NCBI RefSeq assembly: GCF_021155765.1 | Contig: NC_060114.1 | Span: 7,440,001 to 7,504,000, forward strand | Direction of reading: 5' to 3' | Length of the DNA stretch: 64,000 bases | DNA from: Diprion similis | Taxonomy: Eukaryota > Arthropoda > Insecta > Hymenoptera > Diprionidae | Shown: positions 1 through 14,200 of the stretch, piece by piece | How the letters are laid out: each line of letters starts with the position of its first letter | How positions within the stretch are numbered: the first letter of the stretch is position 1 | The notes under the pieces: generated by a model | Databases searched by the model: none | What the model saw: only the letters and a program-made list of their open reading frames with translations | What the model was told of the DNA's origin: nothing | Program-made: the position numbers and the translations under genes

Positions 1-261
1 TAAAACTAATCTTCAAATTAGCGCAATAAACGATAACATTCTTAGGAATTTTTCGAAAATTAAAAAAAAAGTGTAAATTAATGCAGAAAGTTTGATTATA
101 AGTAGCTTCAAAAGTACTCTCGTAAAGAATTTTTTTTTTTCCAATAAATTGCGAAATTTGGTAATGCTAATATGACCCAAAGAAGCTTAAAAAAAAAATT
201 TCAAAACCCGTGACTTAAAATTGGTTAATCCAGCATGGAATGCCCCATACACATCGATTCG

Positions 262-288
262 CACACACACACACACACACACACACAC
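262..288. repeat. (CA)n microsatellite
   Basis: Uninterrupted CA dinucleotide run of about 13 units in noncoding DNA. Confidence 0.95.
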
Positions 289-3200
289 TGATACGTGTAT
301 ACTTGTATTTACCAACTGTAGGTAAATGTATATAGGTATACATAAATATTATTAGATGCGTGCACATAACCTTACTCCTGCATGTATGTATGTATGCATG
401 CGTGTATGTATTTCATATGTACCTACTTACTTTTATTCAACCGAGGACACGAGTAGCCTCGGGCTTCTCCTGTGGGGTAGGCGTTTTCCACAATTTTCCA
501 CCGTATCTTATAGCGCATTTCTCCAATCTTATTCTTCCTCAGAGAATTCACCTGCTTGTCTGCTGACGTTCCGCAGACCGTCTCTAGGCAACCTTTGTAT
601 GCTTCTCTCTTTATCTCTTACTCTCTCTCTCGCTCTTTATCTTTTGGTTCCTGTCTCCTTCTAATGATGAGTTTCTGTTATTGTGAATACATAATTGATA
701 ATTACGTGAAATTCGATTGATTCTCTATACGTTTCTTTTAATTCCCGGGAATCATGTTAAAACAAAAAAGCATCAAGACAGACAAAACATAAAATCGTTC
801 AATTGTTTCTCTCTCTCTGATTCTCTACGTTACTTTTAATTCCCGGGTATTCTGTTAAAAGAAAGAAACATCGACACGCATATCAGTAAGAAGGAATGAG
901 AACAATGTAAAACTTTGAAAACATCGATCTAACAGAAAATGAGAAACTTTATTTCAATTCACACATTTCGTGCAACGGAACGAAAAGTTTGTTCGTTTCT
1001 TTTTACCTCTTTGTCTCCAGGGTCCTGACATACATTATTCCCTAAATTCACCTTCATAGCTTCTAACCCTTTTCCACCTTCCCTCTCTTTCGCACTCGCT
1101 TCTTCTTTCTCTCTCATTTTCTCTCAGCCTCCCGCCTGATGGCAGCGCGTAAGCAATATTTTTTCACATTTTTTTTTCTCTCCCGTTTTACGGTCGCGCG
1201 GAATTTTTTTTTCTCACAACCCTTTTCCTGCATCTTATAGATATACATCTATTATACTAAACACGCAAGCCTGCAGCCGCAAATTTTACCTCACATATTT
1301 CGGCAATATAATATCATTTGTTTTCGATTCAGTTCGGCAAAATTTTGCAAAGAAATTAAGGAAGAAATAGAAAGGAAAATGAGCGAAGGCATTGGGCATG
1401 AAAAAATATTCTTTCATTTTATTTTTTACCTCTCCATTTACCTTCTCTCGTTTCTTTTAATTTAAAGGGCTGTAAATAGGTAGACATATATGTAGTTATG
1501 TATATACCTACCTTAGGTCATATACACAGGATAATATGCCGCCTTTACCGTCCGGCTTTGATAACCGCACCAATTACGAACTTTTTTCTACAATTATTTC
1601 CTATCTCCCAGCCTCGTCAGTTTAATTTTTTTTTTTTTACTTCCTTTAATATCTGATTTAATTATAATTTGAATTACAGGCTATACAAGTACTTTTTGCA
1701 CGTTTCATCTCACGCCCCTGTTTCCCTTCATTTATTATTATAAGGGGCAGGAAGAGGGGTGTGAGAGACCGGGGAGTGCAAATTCGAATGTTGGAAATTG
1801 AATTATACCCGCATAGAAACGGTGAGAAAAATACGTCGTACGATGTTATCGCCAGATTTATATAACAGAAAATAACGAGGATACAATTTTTAGTTTTAGC
1901 CTCGCTTTAGAGTAAATTTTGTTTATCTATTTATCCTTTTATTCATTTACTTTAGCGGCTCTTAGCACATGCAATTATCTATGTAATAAATATAACTTTC
2001 CACGGCTTTCACCCTCGGCTTCGGATAAGCCTATCATTAGGCAAATTCATAGCATATAGGGCGTTCCGTACCAACTCGGATGTTGCCTTAAGAGTCATAA
2101 GTAATTAGAAAAAAGACAAGTTAGAAATGGCTGTTTTGCAGAAAATGATTTTATTCCATTTTGTCGGACAGTTTCCTCGTTGTAAACTTTTTCGGAATTC
2201 TATATTAATCATAGAGTTCAACTCATACCTTTTCAGAACGTACATTTCAGCATGAGAAATTTGAATTTTGAACTGTGCCAGATTGATTCACAATTCGAAA
2301 GTTACCACTATTTGAAAATATTGTAAAGTAAAATATGAGTCCATGTTCAATTTGTCTCGAGAAAAGTAGAAACGAATAAGGATCACACATTAGTCAAATT
2401 AGTATTTAAAGATCTGACACAAAAGTGTGGCTGAACAATAAGGCGTCAAAACTATAATTAATTCTTGCGTCAATGCTTCAACCTATATTATATCGCCACG
2501 AGCAAACGTAACATCACAAGAAGCCTTGTTTCTTCAGAATTAGATTGAAACTTTATGTAGTAGATACCGTTTAATTCCATCGAAAGATCCAAAAGTTTGA
2601 TAAAACCCCAGAAACAATCGGATCACGGTTCCTCGTTTAGATTGCCATGTCAGTCGTCCGATAATCTTGTTATTTTTCATCGGCATATTAAATTTTAATT
2701 AGAAAGGAAATTCCTTCCAGTTTTGAATCCAGAAAATCAAAAAAAAATGTGAATCGATTTCGAAAATCTTCTCGTCTCTGAATCGATCTATAAGAGCCTC
2801 TATATAGATACTCATTGGACTTTAGAAATTCAGCATAGAATTGCAAGGGTAGAAAAAGAAACACTTACTTCAATGTTAAATCCAATTTATACAGTAATGA
2901 AAAACTTTGAGTTGTTTTGAGGGTCGCATTGTATTCCATAAGTAGGGCGTTGAACGTTACTTTTTTTGTATATTTCCACCGATTCTATTCCCAGCATGAT
3001 CCGATTTATCTGCGTACCATCAGACCTCGTACAGTTTTCTGATCACTTCCGCATTACTTTCTGCAGCGCAATACCTTTTCCATAAACATAAGTGTATACA
3101 TGATTTCTTATTAATATTTTACAAATTGGCAACAAAATCGTGATTTTAATCACGAAATCGAATTTAACAGAAATATTGAAATGTAAAGAATCCATTCAAC

Positions 3201-5306
3201 TGTAGAGAAAAATGTTTAAAAAATTTTCATGTCATACCTTTTTTGTTAGTAAATTTTTTTTCCTGATCAAGGAAGGCAGTATAAATATAAATAATCGTGC
3301 AGCTAAAGGATTGTGTTTTACTCTTCTCTTTAGCGATTTCAAACGATTATATCCAATTGTGTAAAGATAAAATTTATAATAGTGGGTTTGAGATCTTGCT
3401 CCGTTTTCCTTTAAGTTATTATGTCACCCAAGGAACTTGACAAAGCATAAAGCTCTCGTTATGCTCGACATAATTTTGTTTTCTAGTTTGGGTCGGTAAC
3501 GACTGTATTGCATATAGAGAGTGATAACTAATATTTTTAGTATCTGCTCATGAGTATGTGAAAATGTTTCAACAGTTTTTCGGTGTTTTTCTTTATTGAA
3601 AAAGTTTTTTTCTTTCTTGCTTCTGTGTATTCTGTGTAAGTAGCACATTTCTTTGTATGTATTAGTAATTCTTGTAGATACACTTCAGGAAAAATCAGGT
3701 ATTTAACCGTTGTTCTAGTTGACCTTTGACACCGGAAATTCGCATGTATAATTTGGATAAGGTCGATAAATCGCATCAATAAAATTTATAGTAACTGAAA
3801 CAAAATACCAAGAGAACCTATTTTATTATATGTATATCTATTCACTGTTACTATTACCATTATTATTATCATTATTGTTATTAATATTACAATTTCCATA
3901 CCTTATTCGCAAGATAGTTGCCAATAATTATAATTATTCATTCCCTACTCACAATTCCACAGTATTATTAACTTTTATCCACGTACGTCACTGGATTTAT
4001 TTATATAAGAATCTCAACTGTTCTGTTTAACTTCAGATTCAACGTACACGCTTTAACGTCAACTTTCCAACGTATATTCATTATATTATTATCCGTTTGT
4101 GATTTATTTATCAAATCATTCATCCAATCGTTCGTTTATTTATTTAGTTATTAGCTAATCACGTGATAACAAATGGTTTACATTTTCACATCGTGGCTTC
4201 TTCTGTATTCTTTAATATTTATTCATTATAAGATATATAACCGAGAAATGAAATCTGCATAGTGCGAAAATAAAATATGAAAAAAAACGCGAGAAAAATG
4301 AAGATTCTTTGTATTCTTTTTACTTTTCTTTATTATCTTCATTATTACTATCATCATCGTCGTCGTACAACATTTCTCAAACTACATACTTATTATAGAA
4401 ACAATATCACACAAGGCTGCCGTTCATTACGCTCATCGGTATGTAATTAATCTATATATTTATCCATTCATTATCATCATTACCATATTATAAACTATAA
4501 GCAGGCTATGGTTATCAATTTTAATTGTAAATATTCAACACCGGGTCAGAGCTATTATATGTACATACATCATCATTATAATATATAATACACACTATGT
4601 ATATACTGTATCAATATTCCAATGTATCTTACAAACAATAAATTATTACAAATTGCTCTTTTTTTTATAACGATTATTATTTCATTCCTTCCCTTGTCTT
4701 GCCTGTCGTTGAAGTTCATATTACTATTATTTTCCGCGATAACTACAGGTAACTTCGATAATGATAACAATAATAATAATAATAATAATAACAATATCGA
4801 TGAAACTAAATAATGGTAATAATTATTATCATCATTCGTGATTGTCTTCATTTGTGATTCGATCTTTTTTCAAATTACTTTCATATATATTTATATTCTC
4901 AGTTTCCTTGTTCCTTTTTTCGCGTTTAGTGATATTTTCTCTCTGTATTCATAATGCGACAAAATTCGATTATCATTATTATTATTATTATTATTATTAC
5001 CACTATAACTATTATTATTTTTACGGTCTAGTAATATTTAAGAGGTATGTATGTTCATGCATCGGATATAACTCAACGTTGTCGTTCTCGTTTGCAGCTA
5101 TCATTGATGATAATTTTCGTCAAATGTACAGCACCGTTGGTGATTCTGTCAAGGTGTATTATTTTTTCATAAAATAGTGTGGAAAAACATGATCGGGGCT
5201 TAAAAAGAATATAACGGAATCAAAGGGTATCCGAGATATTATTCAAATCTTAACTGAGGAATAGGTTATATAGTATATTAAGATCCTTATAATAACAGAG
5301 TTTTTG

Positions 5307-5540
5307 AAGCAATATGGCACCAGGAGTTGGTAACAGCTGATCGTTTCGAGTGAATATACCGGAAACAAAGCCGACGATAACGTCACGCAAACTGTCAAGC
5401 TTTTATTTCGCGACATTAAATCATTCTATAGTAAAATAACAGACGAAAAAGAACTTTTATAATTATATACGGACCGATTAGTATGCATTTTGACTAACGC
5501 AAGATGGCCTCTTCAGAGTTTAAGGGAGTGCCCTCGTCGA
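5307..5540. repeat. Diverged dispersed repeat, copy 1
   Basis: About 230 bp that aligns with 43,566-43,790 in the same orientation. Shared blocks include a start near GCAATATGGCA, then CTGATCGTTTC, a TTTTATTT..G.GACATT segment, TTATAATTA.ATACGG, and an AGATGGC block before a terminal TTTAAGG. I judge identity by eye at roughly two thirds. No terminal inverted repeats are visible. Confidence 0.6.
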
Positions 5541-5569
5541 TTTCGACATCGACCAGGGCACTCCATTAA
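5520..5569. mobile_element. 50-bp TTAA-bounded hairpin, minimal foldback element
   Basis: The two ends TTAAGGGAGTGCCCT and AGGGCACTCCATTAA are inverted copies with one mismatch, and the next bases (GTCGAT / ATCGAC) pair as well. Together they give a stem of about 20 bp around a six-base loop. The left half resembles the left end of the foldback element at 25,585 (TTAAGGG.GT..CCT, then GATTTCGAC). It therefore looks like an end-to-end deletion product of that TTAA-flanked family. Confidence 0.6.
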
Positions 5570-6649
5570 GGATCTCAATAATTGCGCGTCTGGATATCTA
5601 CTTAATGACGAATAGTAATGAAGCGGATATTATATACTGTACCTCAGAGCTCGGACTTGTCCTGAACAACTTCCTCTGAACAGTTTCTGGTGAAACGAGG
5701 AGCATCAAAAAAAGAAGAAAAAAAAAAAAAAAAAAAAAAGGGAGAGAAATAAAGAATTAAAAATTAGTCAGATTCGTAATCATTGCAGATTCAAGTTATT
5801 TCGATACAAATATGCGTATCGAATGGAACGCTATGGACAATAATAACATTGTATAAAAAGGGCAATGTTAAAGTAAAAATAAAATTAAAAATAAAATGAA
5901 AAAAAAAAAAAAACTGCAGCGATTATTATCATCATTATTACTAAGCATCTGCTGATTAGTGCGTAATGCAAAGCGATGTGATATGCGGATGAAGTGAAGC
6001 AAATGGCTGTCTCTTTGGTTAAGAAACTTCGTTTTTTTTTTTTCCTAAAAATAATCAATTTTTTCATGTTGTGTTTTTTTTTTTTTTTGTTTTTACGAAC
6101 TTTACGAACGGAAAATATTGAGTTTTATCTGTCACTACAATTTATACAAATATGTATACATAATCAATGCTCGGATCACCCACTCACACAAAAATAAAAA
6201 AAAATTAAAGATAAGAAGAACTGAAATAGAAACGAATAAGTACACGTCAATCAAGATTCATCAAAATTACAAGTAGAAACAAATGCAGCAAAAAAATCAC
6301 GTTCGCGTCGTTGAATTTCACCGTATTTCCGGATCATATCGTATCGTATCAACTATTAACGTTGTTGTTGTCGTTTTTGTTATTTTTACAAAACCAGGTA
6401 TTATATTATAAATATTTGTTGTTTTAATCGTCAAATTGGCATGATTATATGTTAATATAGTTCAACTTATGAGTGTGTGTGTGTGTGTGTGTGTGCAGAA
6501 TGATATGAGAATAGCGTGAATAATGATCGTGTGTGATACACAATTACAAAATGTTAAAGTTAATGCAAATAATGTATTATATGCAGTTTGTATAATACTA
6601 TGTTTGTATTTATAATATGTCTTTAGTTATGATTTATAATTCACTAATG

Positions 6650-6689
<40 letters not shown>
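6650..6689. repeat. (AAT)n microsatellite
   Basis: About 13 perfect AAT triplets. Further imperfect AAT-type arrays follow at 6,883-6,990. Confidence 0.9.
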
Positions 6690-6690
<1 letters not shown>

Positions 6691-6880
6691 CATTAACAGC
6701 AATATTACTTAGCGATAGTATTAATAATTATACCAGAAATAATAAGAATAGTAATAAACTCATCATAATAACGGTAATTTTAATTAAAAAATAAATATTA
6801 TGGACAAAATTACATATAACAATACAAAAAAAAATTACTAAGAGTTAACATAAAAGCTAATACTATTCGGTTGTATTAAA

Positions 6881-6912
<32 letters not shown>

Positions 6913-7814
6913 TGATGATGATAATAATAGTAAAAATAATAATAATAACAATCATAATAATGATAATGAAAATAACGATAACATTGATAATAATACTGAT
7001 AATTTCGAAAGTTAATTTGTACACATACAATTCAAGTTTTCATTTCTTACTTGATACGTTCTAGTCTTTGAATATTATATGGTGTACCAGTTACTGGCGT
7101 ACCGGTATTTCTTTTTTTTTTTTTTTTTTTTTTTTCGTTTAGTTTTTCAATCATAATAAATAAATTTGCCAGGCATAATTATTATTACCATTATTATCAT
7201 TGTTATTATGATTGTTACCGTTACTGTTATAATAATTTTTTTATTATCATTATTATTATTGTTGTTCTTGTTCTTGTTGTCGTTACTATCGTCATCATTT
7301 TTCATATTTCGATCGATTATTATTACTATCATTGATTTAAAAGCGCGGCTATCGTTAAATTTTTTCGCGTATCGCGCGTTTTGTTTTTGAAGGAAATTAA
7401 GAGAGAAGATAGAGAACAAACAGCAAAAGAGTAAGAAACTAAGAACAAAACGTTACGAAAAATCGTTAGATATTCGAATATGATTATATCTCGACATTGG
7501 ATGTTTTTTTTTTTTTTTTTTTTTCTTTCTTTCTTTCTTTCTTGCGTAACTAGACGCTTCGTATTATATGGAGATTCATCGTCTCTTTCACGTTTTCATT
7601 CTATAATTTTCATCCGTTCTTCTCTAATCCCGATAGGCGGATAATTATATTCAGTCATTCAGGCCAAAAAGATGAAGAATAGGAGAAAAAAAAAAAAAAA
7701 AAAAAAATCCGGACGGAAAAACGAAAGAGAATCCGTAAAAAAGGAAAAAAAATAAAAATAAAATAATAATAATACATTTGTACCCCCGTCAAGTGTTAGC
7801 TAAATATTGTACAA

Positions 7815-7820
7815 TTTAAT
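7815..7820 (-). terminator. Candidate ECT2 polyadenylation signal
   Basis: ATTAAA on the minus strand, about 275 bp past the ECT2 stop codon. It is the nearest recognisable variant signal I found downstream. AT-rich DNA gives many chance matches, so this is weak. Confidence 0.25.
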
Positions 7821-8092
7821 CAGATCTTAGCCTCGTACCTTAAAAGATAAAGAGGTAGAAAAAAAAGAACAAAAAAAAAAAAAAAAACAAAAAAAAAACG
7901 AAAAAATAACACAATCTTATTTATCTAGATGTAGTAAAAGCTGTGTACAAAAACAAGAACAAAACTAGCGATGAAGGTGAGAAATGGAGGCGAGCGTAGG
8001 CGGGGTGAAAACGGCAGAGAGATGGAAATAGCGTCGCATCAATTAAATATGGACTATGTGCAATTTTTTTTTTTTAAAGGCCTGAGTATTCG

Positions 8093-9421
8093 TTACAACC
8101 TTCTCAACGACGCCATGCTGAGCGAACTGCATTTCGCCTTTCTCGTCGGCTGTACAGACATAGGAGCTACCAATACTTCGTCTCTCGTTGGCGATCCTGA
8201 ACCGCCGTTACCTAATTCCTGAAGAAGAAAAATGTAAAACAGAAATATTAATTTCGATCCAGATATGTTAAGGTTTAACACCAAATTGGCTCAACCGTCT
8301 GTAATCATTGAGAATATCTGAATAGCTTTGTCTGATATTTCAATTCAATGGTAAAATTTTACTTGTCAGAGATACGAGACGTCGATATAAAAATAAAAAA
8401 AAAAAAAAAAAAAAACAACGAACGAGACGAAATTGAGAATGAATTGGTCGGGCATTGTCTGAATTTGGAGTTGGAAAGAAAAAAGTAAGTTTAAAATATA
8501 TCCGGTAATGATATTTGCATAAATGATGGTCAACTCGAATGAACATTACTATTATCGGAAAGAAATGGTTTCCAGCAAATTCAAATCACACAAATTTTGA
8601 GATATCAATAATTTTGGAAATAGTTTTATGGTCAAAACGTTCAAGATATTAAAACTGCGGTGTTTTTTATCCGATTCTAATATTTTGGACTCATTTTGCT
8701 CGTTGACCAGACTGTAAAAAAAATTGTCAGAAAAACATTGAAGGTATTGCAAGTTGCAGTATAATTATAAAAAGCGATTTTAATGGTTTTCCATCTTTTA
8801 TAACATACTTTTAGAAATAAAGTTTTATCCACCGTGAAGAAAATTATTTCTAAAAATTTGACACTGAGCGATTACTGGGGAAAAAAAGTGAGAAACATTA
8901 AAATCGTACAAAAACGCCAGAGTTCAAGCATTTCTACGTAATAATTAATGAGAATATCTTTTCGAAAACAGTTCATATCTCGGCTTGCGTTGTTCGAATG
9001 TGCTCAGATTAATTTCTATTGCATAGCAGAGATGTTTTTTTCATTCGCAATTAGATTCTTTAAACGGTTTTTCCTCTTCGTCTAAATTTCGATTCCAACG
9101 GTCTGAACGATTGATCCGTAAATGAAACGATATTAAGTATACGATTGAACGATTAAACCATGCAAAATGAAAATGTCAACTAACGTTAATGTTATTACAG
9201 CTGGCTAACCGCATCTGGGCAAGTTGTTGGCTGGCAGGCGTGAGGCTGTTGGTCGATCCAAACGGCGACATCATCGTCGACATCGCTCTTTTCAGTTTAC
9301 TCGGTGTTTTGTTAAAACTAAATGCCCTTCCGACTTTCATCCTTGTACGTGAAGCAAACCTGTCGTTGCATTTTAATTTTTCCCCAGTTTTCAGTTTTGT
9401 TGTATATTATTTATGTTCGTT

Positions 9422-9455
<34 letters not shown>

Positions 9456-9779
9456 AGTTGTTGTTGTTGTTGTTGTTCAATCGGAAAGAGAAAAAACATA
9501 AATTCAATGTAGTCGAGAAACAATAATTTGCCCATCTTGACTCTATTTTACTTTATTTCATTTCATTTGTTAAATATTGCAAATATTTAAACTTTTCTTT
9601 CGCTTGGGTATATTTTTTTTTTTTTATTTGCTTTTAATTTAATCTAACATATTTCGACGTGTTACTGATAATTCTATTCGTTTGTTTTCTTTTATATTTT
9701 TCAAGACTGTATTATTTGATTTGTAACGATTTTACTTTTTTTTCTGTTTACAACTAATCAAACGTGTTATTATTACGCA

Positions 9780-9824
<45 letters not shown>

Positions 9825-11255
9825 CGTAATAATTTCAATCCCCAGCGATAGCAAAGTTTACGACAAACGATAGGATTCAAGCTTGAAATTTTTTTTAATT
9901 TGTTTCTTGTTTTTGTTCTGTGCCACCACGTTTCACCTAACGATTTATTATTTTACATTTTACAATAATTATTCGATTACTCGATGTTTGATTTTCTATT
10001 GACAATCTTAAAAAAGAGAAAAATATCACCAGGATTTCTTTTTTGTTGAGATTAAATTTTAAGTGATAAAAAAAAAAAAAGAAAAAAGAAAACACAAACG
10101 ACGAAAGAAACTGTTGAAGAAAACAGCAACAAGCTCCACAGTCTTCGGGGGGAAAAAAAGAAAGAAACGCAAAAAAATAACACGAGAGTGAAACGTGGTG
10201 AGAAATTCACTGCGGTGATTTCAAAAAGCGTTAAAAAAAAATGAACGATTTAATGAATAAATAATTTTATCCCGAAGAATTCAGGATCATACATCGTATT
10301 TCATCGTAATATTTACGAAACTGTGACAAAAATTTCATTTCTATTTGTCATTATTGAACAAAGTAATAAGAAAATGAAGAAAAAATAAAAGTGGAAACTG
10401 TAAAAAAAAAAAAAAAAAAGAACGAAATAAAAACAGATAGAGAGGAAATTCAACTCGTATAACGTCAAAGATAGAAAAAAAATGTAACAATGAGAAAAGA
10501 AAAAAAAAAAAAAAAAAAAAAAAGAAACGGACAGAGAAAAGGAAAAAATATTAATGAATATTACTTGTAAAATTCCAAGAAAGAATAAAAAAAATTCAAA
10601 GAAGACTCGCAGCAGATTTTTGTCTACGTTTTTCTATCTGCGAGATCTACGATAGTGTTAATTGAATAAATTTGGAAGAATAAAACGACAAACGAAGGGA
10701 GAACGAAACACCTAACATGCAGGATAATATAATATCTCCGAATGGTAAAATATCACCTTTAAAACAGTCAAACTCACGTGAAAGAAAAAAGGTCTAACCG
10801 AAAGAAAAAATAGCATCTAAACGAAATACGATCAAGATGAGACTAACAAATCGAATGATGCATAAATAAATAAAAATAAAATCAGCAGAATTTAAGACAG
10901 CGGCGGCAGTGGTTGGGATTAAGGGTTAGAGAAAATAAAAAAAAAATTTTATAAAAATAAAACAACTAAAGGGGTGTAAAGGCAAGGGTGTTTTTTTTTT
11001 TTTTTGTTTGTTTGTTTGTTTTTAGACGAAAAGCGAAAAAATAAAAAATAATCAGCCTTGATAATTGGGTTGTAAACTGACGGCAGTGGGACATGTAACG
11101 TGGTTTCACACATGCTATTGAGTAGGAACACATACGGGTCCATATACTCCAGGTAAAAGTTATGAAATAGGCTCCTGCAACCAAACCGCGGGTACGACGC
11201 CCCATTAATTGTTTTGTTTCATCGCACATGCAAAGAAATTTACAAATAATATCTC

Positions 11256-11289
<34 letters not shown>

Positions 11290-14200
11290 GATATATATAG
11301 TTAAACGTGTGTGTGTGTGTGTTTGTGTTTGTGTATGCAAATCGAAAGAAAAATTCAATAGATGACAGTTATACACAGTAAGGAAAAAAAAAAATAGTGA
11401 GCAAGAGCAAAAGTTAAAGATGATAACGAAACTATTTTTACTTTCAGTATAGCAGACAAAATTTTTTTTCTTTTCTTTTTCAATCGTAATTTTGATTTTC
11501 CATAATATCGTTATGTACTTCGTACGAATAATTGATTTTACGATTCAACTTCCGGTTGAACAAAATCGTTCTAAGTTCTAAGAGTCAACCGTACAGATTT
11601 CTTTGTGTAACACTTGTATATACGTAAAAGTGATTTTCGCGGACTAAATTGACGAGAATGAAAAGTCATGTATAAATTATGTGACAAAAATATTATTACG
11701 ACGGTAAAAACTTTTGAAGTAAAATTATTCCCGACAATTTTAAGTTGGCGTAAGCAAGGAAAACACTGTTTTTTTTTTTTGTTTTTTTTTTTTTTGTTTT
11801 CTTATATTCGTCAGGCGAACTTGAACTTTAGCGCAAGAATGAAAATGGCCGCTGTTAGACACACACTTCAAATTTTATTAAAACTCTTCGCTGGTTTTCG
11901 GAGCTCCTTGAATATCAAATATTATTTTACGCCAAAGAAAATTACGGCACGAGCTGTTGAAGTATAATTTCATTTTCAATTAAATTCTGATAATCCAGAA
12001 TTTGACCCGTAAAAAATTGCGGAGAATTTAACCCGTATGGCTGGCTCTTAGAACGTTTTTCGTAAATTTGTGCAAGTTTCAACAGATATTTCAACATTTT
12101 CTAAAGTCGTGGAGAAATTATTTATCGGAATTTTCAGAAAAGAAAAGAAAAAAAAAAACTGCGCACATATGATTTATAATAATATTATCATTGCTATTGT
12201 ACTGTCATGTTGTCTGTTATTATTAATATTACTCCTATTATAGTTGCTGATGTTACATTGGGATTAAGATAGAGATAAATTTTTGCATCTTTTTTGTTCT
12301 GCAATATAATGTAATATCAATTTTCATAATTAAAGAGAGACAGTGATATAGACAGAAATAGTAAGAGAGATAATAAAACATGTGTACGTTTTTGTGTGTA
12401 TTTATAAAAAAAGAAAAATGTATGAAAATTGTTTCAAAAACGAAAATAAATAGATGTGAAAGGATAGAATAAACAAAACTTACTTAAATGCTTTACTTAA
12501 AGTTCCTAAGGCTACATCACTCGTGTCAATTTCAAGCTGATGAGAATCCAAACTGATTAAAAATGTGTCCTGAAAAAGAAAACTATGTAAAAAATGGAAA
12601 AAGAAAATGATAACACGAAATTGAAAATAGGAAAACAGTTAAGTCGGGCTAAAGACGAATGTGAACAACTGAAAAAACTGAATTTTATTTCATTTCATTC
12701 GTCACATATTATTCTAGAATTTAATGTCGCACGTTTGATGAAGAATGAAAAAATAAAAGCATTCGAAACACGTTTTGAATAAAATATAAATAAACAACGA
12801 AGATTTGAGGAATAGTATGAAAGAAAAATATGTGCATAGAACTTACTGCGTCTGCTTTGCAAACGGAATTAGCCATTTGCCTGCAGAGTGTTCTGAGGTA
12901 ATTAGTTTTATTTACTTCCTCATCAGTTATCGTAAATGAAAATAATTTCTCCTTCAATTCTTGATTACTCCTCACCATCAGCGCGAACACCTTGTGACAT
13001 TCTGCAAATTGTTGAACGAAAAAGGAGAAACATGAGACCAAAGTTTTAGTTAAATAGACTGACCCATCAGGCTTATTGACAAAACACAAAATTGTCATCT
13101 TACATTCCAAAATAAATTTCCTTTTCAATATTAAATTTTCAGCGTTTTCAATAATAGATAACGTAAGACTAACCGTCAGTTTCGCGAATATCGACGACCT
13201 TTTTTATCGTGCTGAGGGAGAGCATTCTGATATGTTTGTACGGTTTTCCTTGGCTAAGTTTAGTGGGATGCAGACCGTTGGCTTCCTTCGGACTTTTCAG
13301 GGAATTAAAAGCCTTCGACCGTTTCTTGCATATTTCCAAAGTATCGGTGAAGAGGAACAAGACGAGATGATCGCCTCGCCCGCTCAAACCTTCTCCCAAT
13401 TCCATCACCTCGCATTTTCCAATGAAAGAACGATGCGATGATACCAAATGAGCCGGACAATTGTCAATGTCGTTGAATATGTCAAACATCACTAATTGTC
13501 CCTCCGTTTTTCTCTTGTCTTCGTTTATGTAAGTCATAACTTCTTTTATACTACTTATCGACAATTCCAACGCACTGTGGTCAGGATTGCTTTTACTTGT
13601 GTGCTTAAGAATATCTGAAAATGATAGTAAAGAAGATTTTTGTCAAGTTAGAACCAGTTAAGTTTTCAATTCGATCATTCCAAAGAATGTTGAAATAATA
13701 TCTCACGAACAGAACGAAGGATTTCGATGATTTTCATCTTAAACGATACAGTTTCTCTCAACTTAGAACTAATGAAATTTCGAATTCGATCAGTCCATTA
13801 ATTTTCGAGTTGTTTAAATAACAAAGTTGAAAATAAATTCAAGCGATTCCCAACTTCTCTTGACTCGTTACAGCATATTCAAATTTTCAACTCACCGTTT
13901 AACAATAAGCTAATACTGGGCAGCCTCTGAACGGGCTTGATAAGAAGTTCCTTAAGGCTCTGCCTGCCGCATTCAGGCTTGGTTTGGCATATTTTGAGGA
14001 AGGCGTGAAAGCGCGGTTTGTTCTGATCGCACTGATCGAGCATTTCTTTAGTATTCTCAAAGAAATTAACGTACGGTGGATACGCCTTGACTAAATCAGG
14101 CGCGTACTTTAAAAATATATTTCCTATGCTGACGTCTTCGGCCCAGTGTGAAGCGTTATACCTGAGCTCCTCGAGCATCTTTTTATGCACCTCGTAAATC

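Larger units (their letters stand above)
1..7814. other. Noncoding AT-rich interval left of ECT2
   Basis: I see no coding region here. The open frames are short and built from runs of T, A, or TTA/AAT triplets. It holds a (CA)n tract at 262-288, a (GT)n tract at 6,472-6,494, AAT-type arrays at 6,650-6,689 and 6,883-6,990, a pyrimidine-rich patch at 1,080-1,140, and long A or T homopolymers, for example near 5,718, 7,110 and 7,505. A dispersed repeat (5,307-5,540) and a 50-bp hairpin (5,520-5,569) are listed separately. The right-hand part could be 3'UTR of the minus-strand ECT2 gene, but no transcript end can be fixed from sequence alone. Confidence 0.6.

Noticed and set aside
9189-9512. 107-codon plus-strand frame
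   Set aside because: Reverse-strand shadow of ECT2 exon 13 followed by a TTG repeat that reads as poly-Cys.
13076-13441. 121-codon plus-strand frame
   Set aside because: Shadow of the ECT2 PH-domain exon on the opposite strand.
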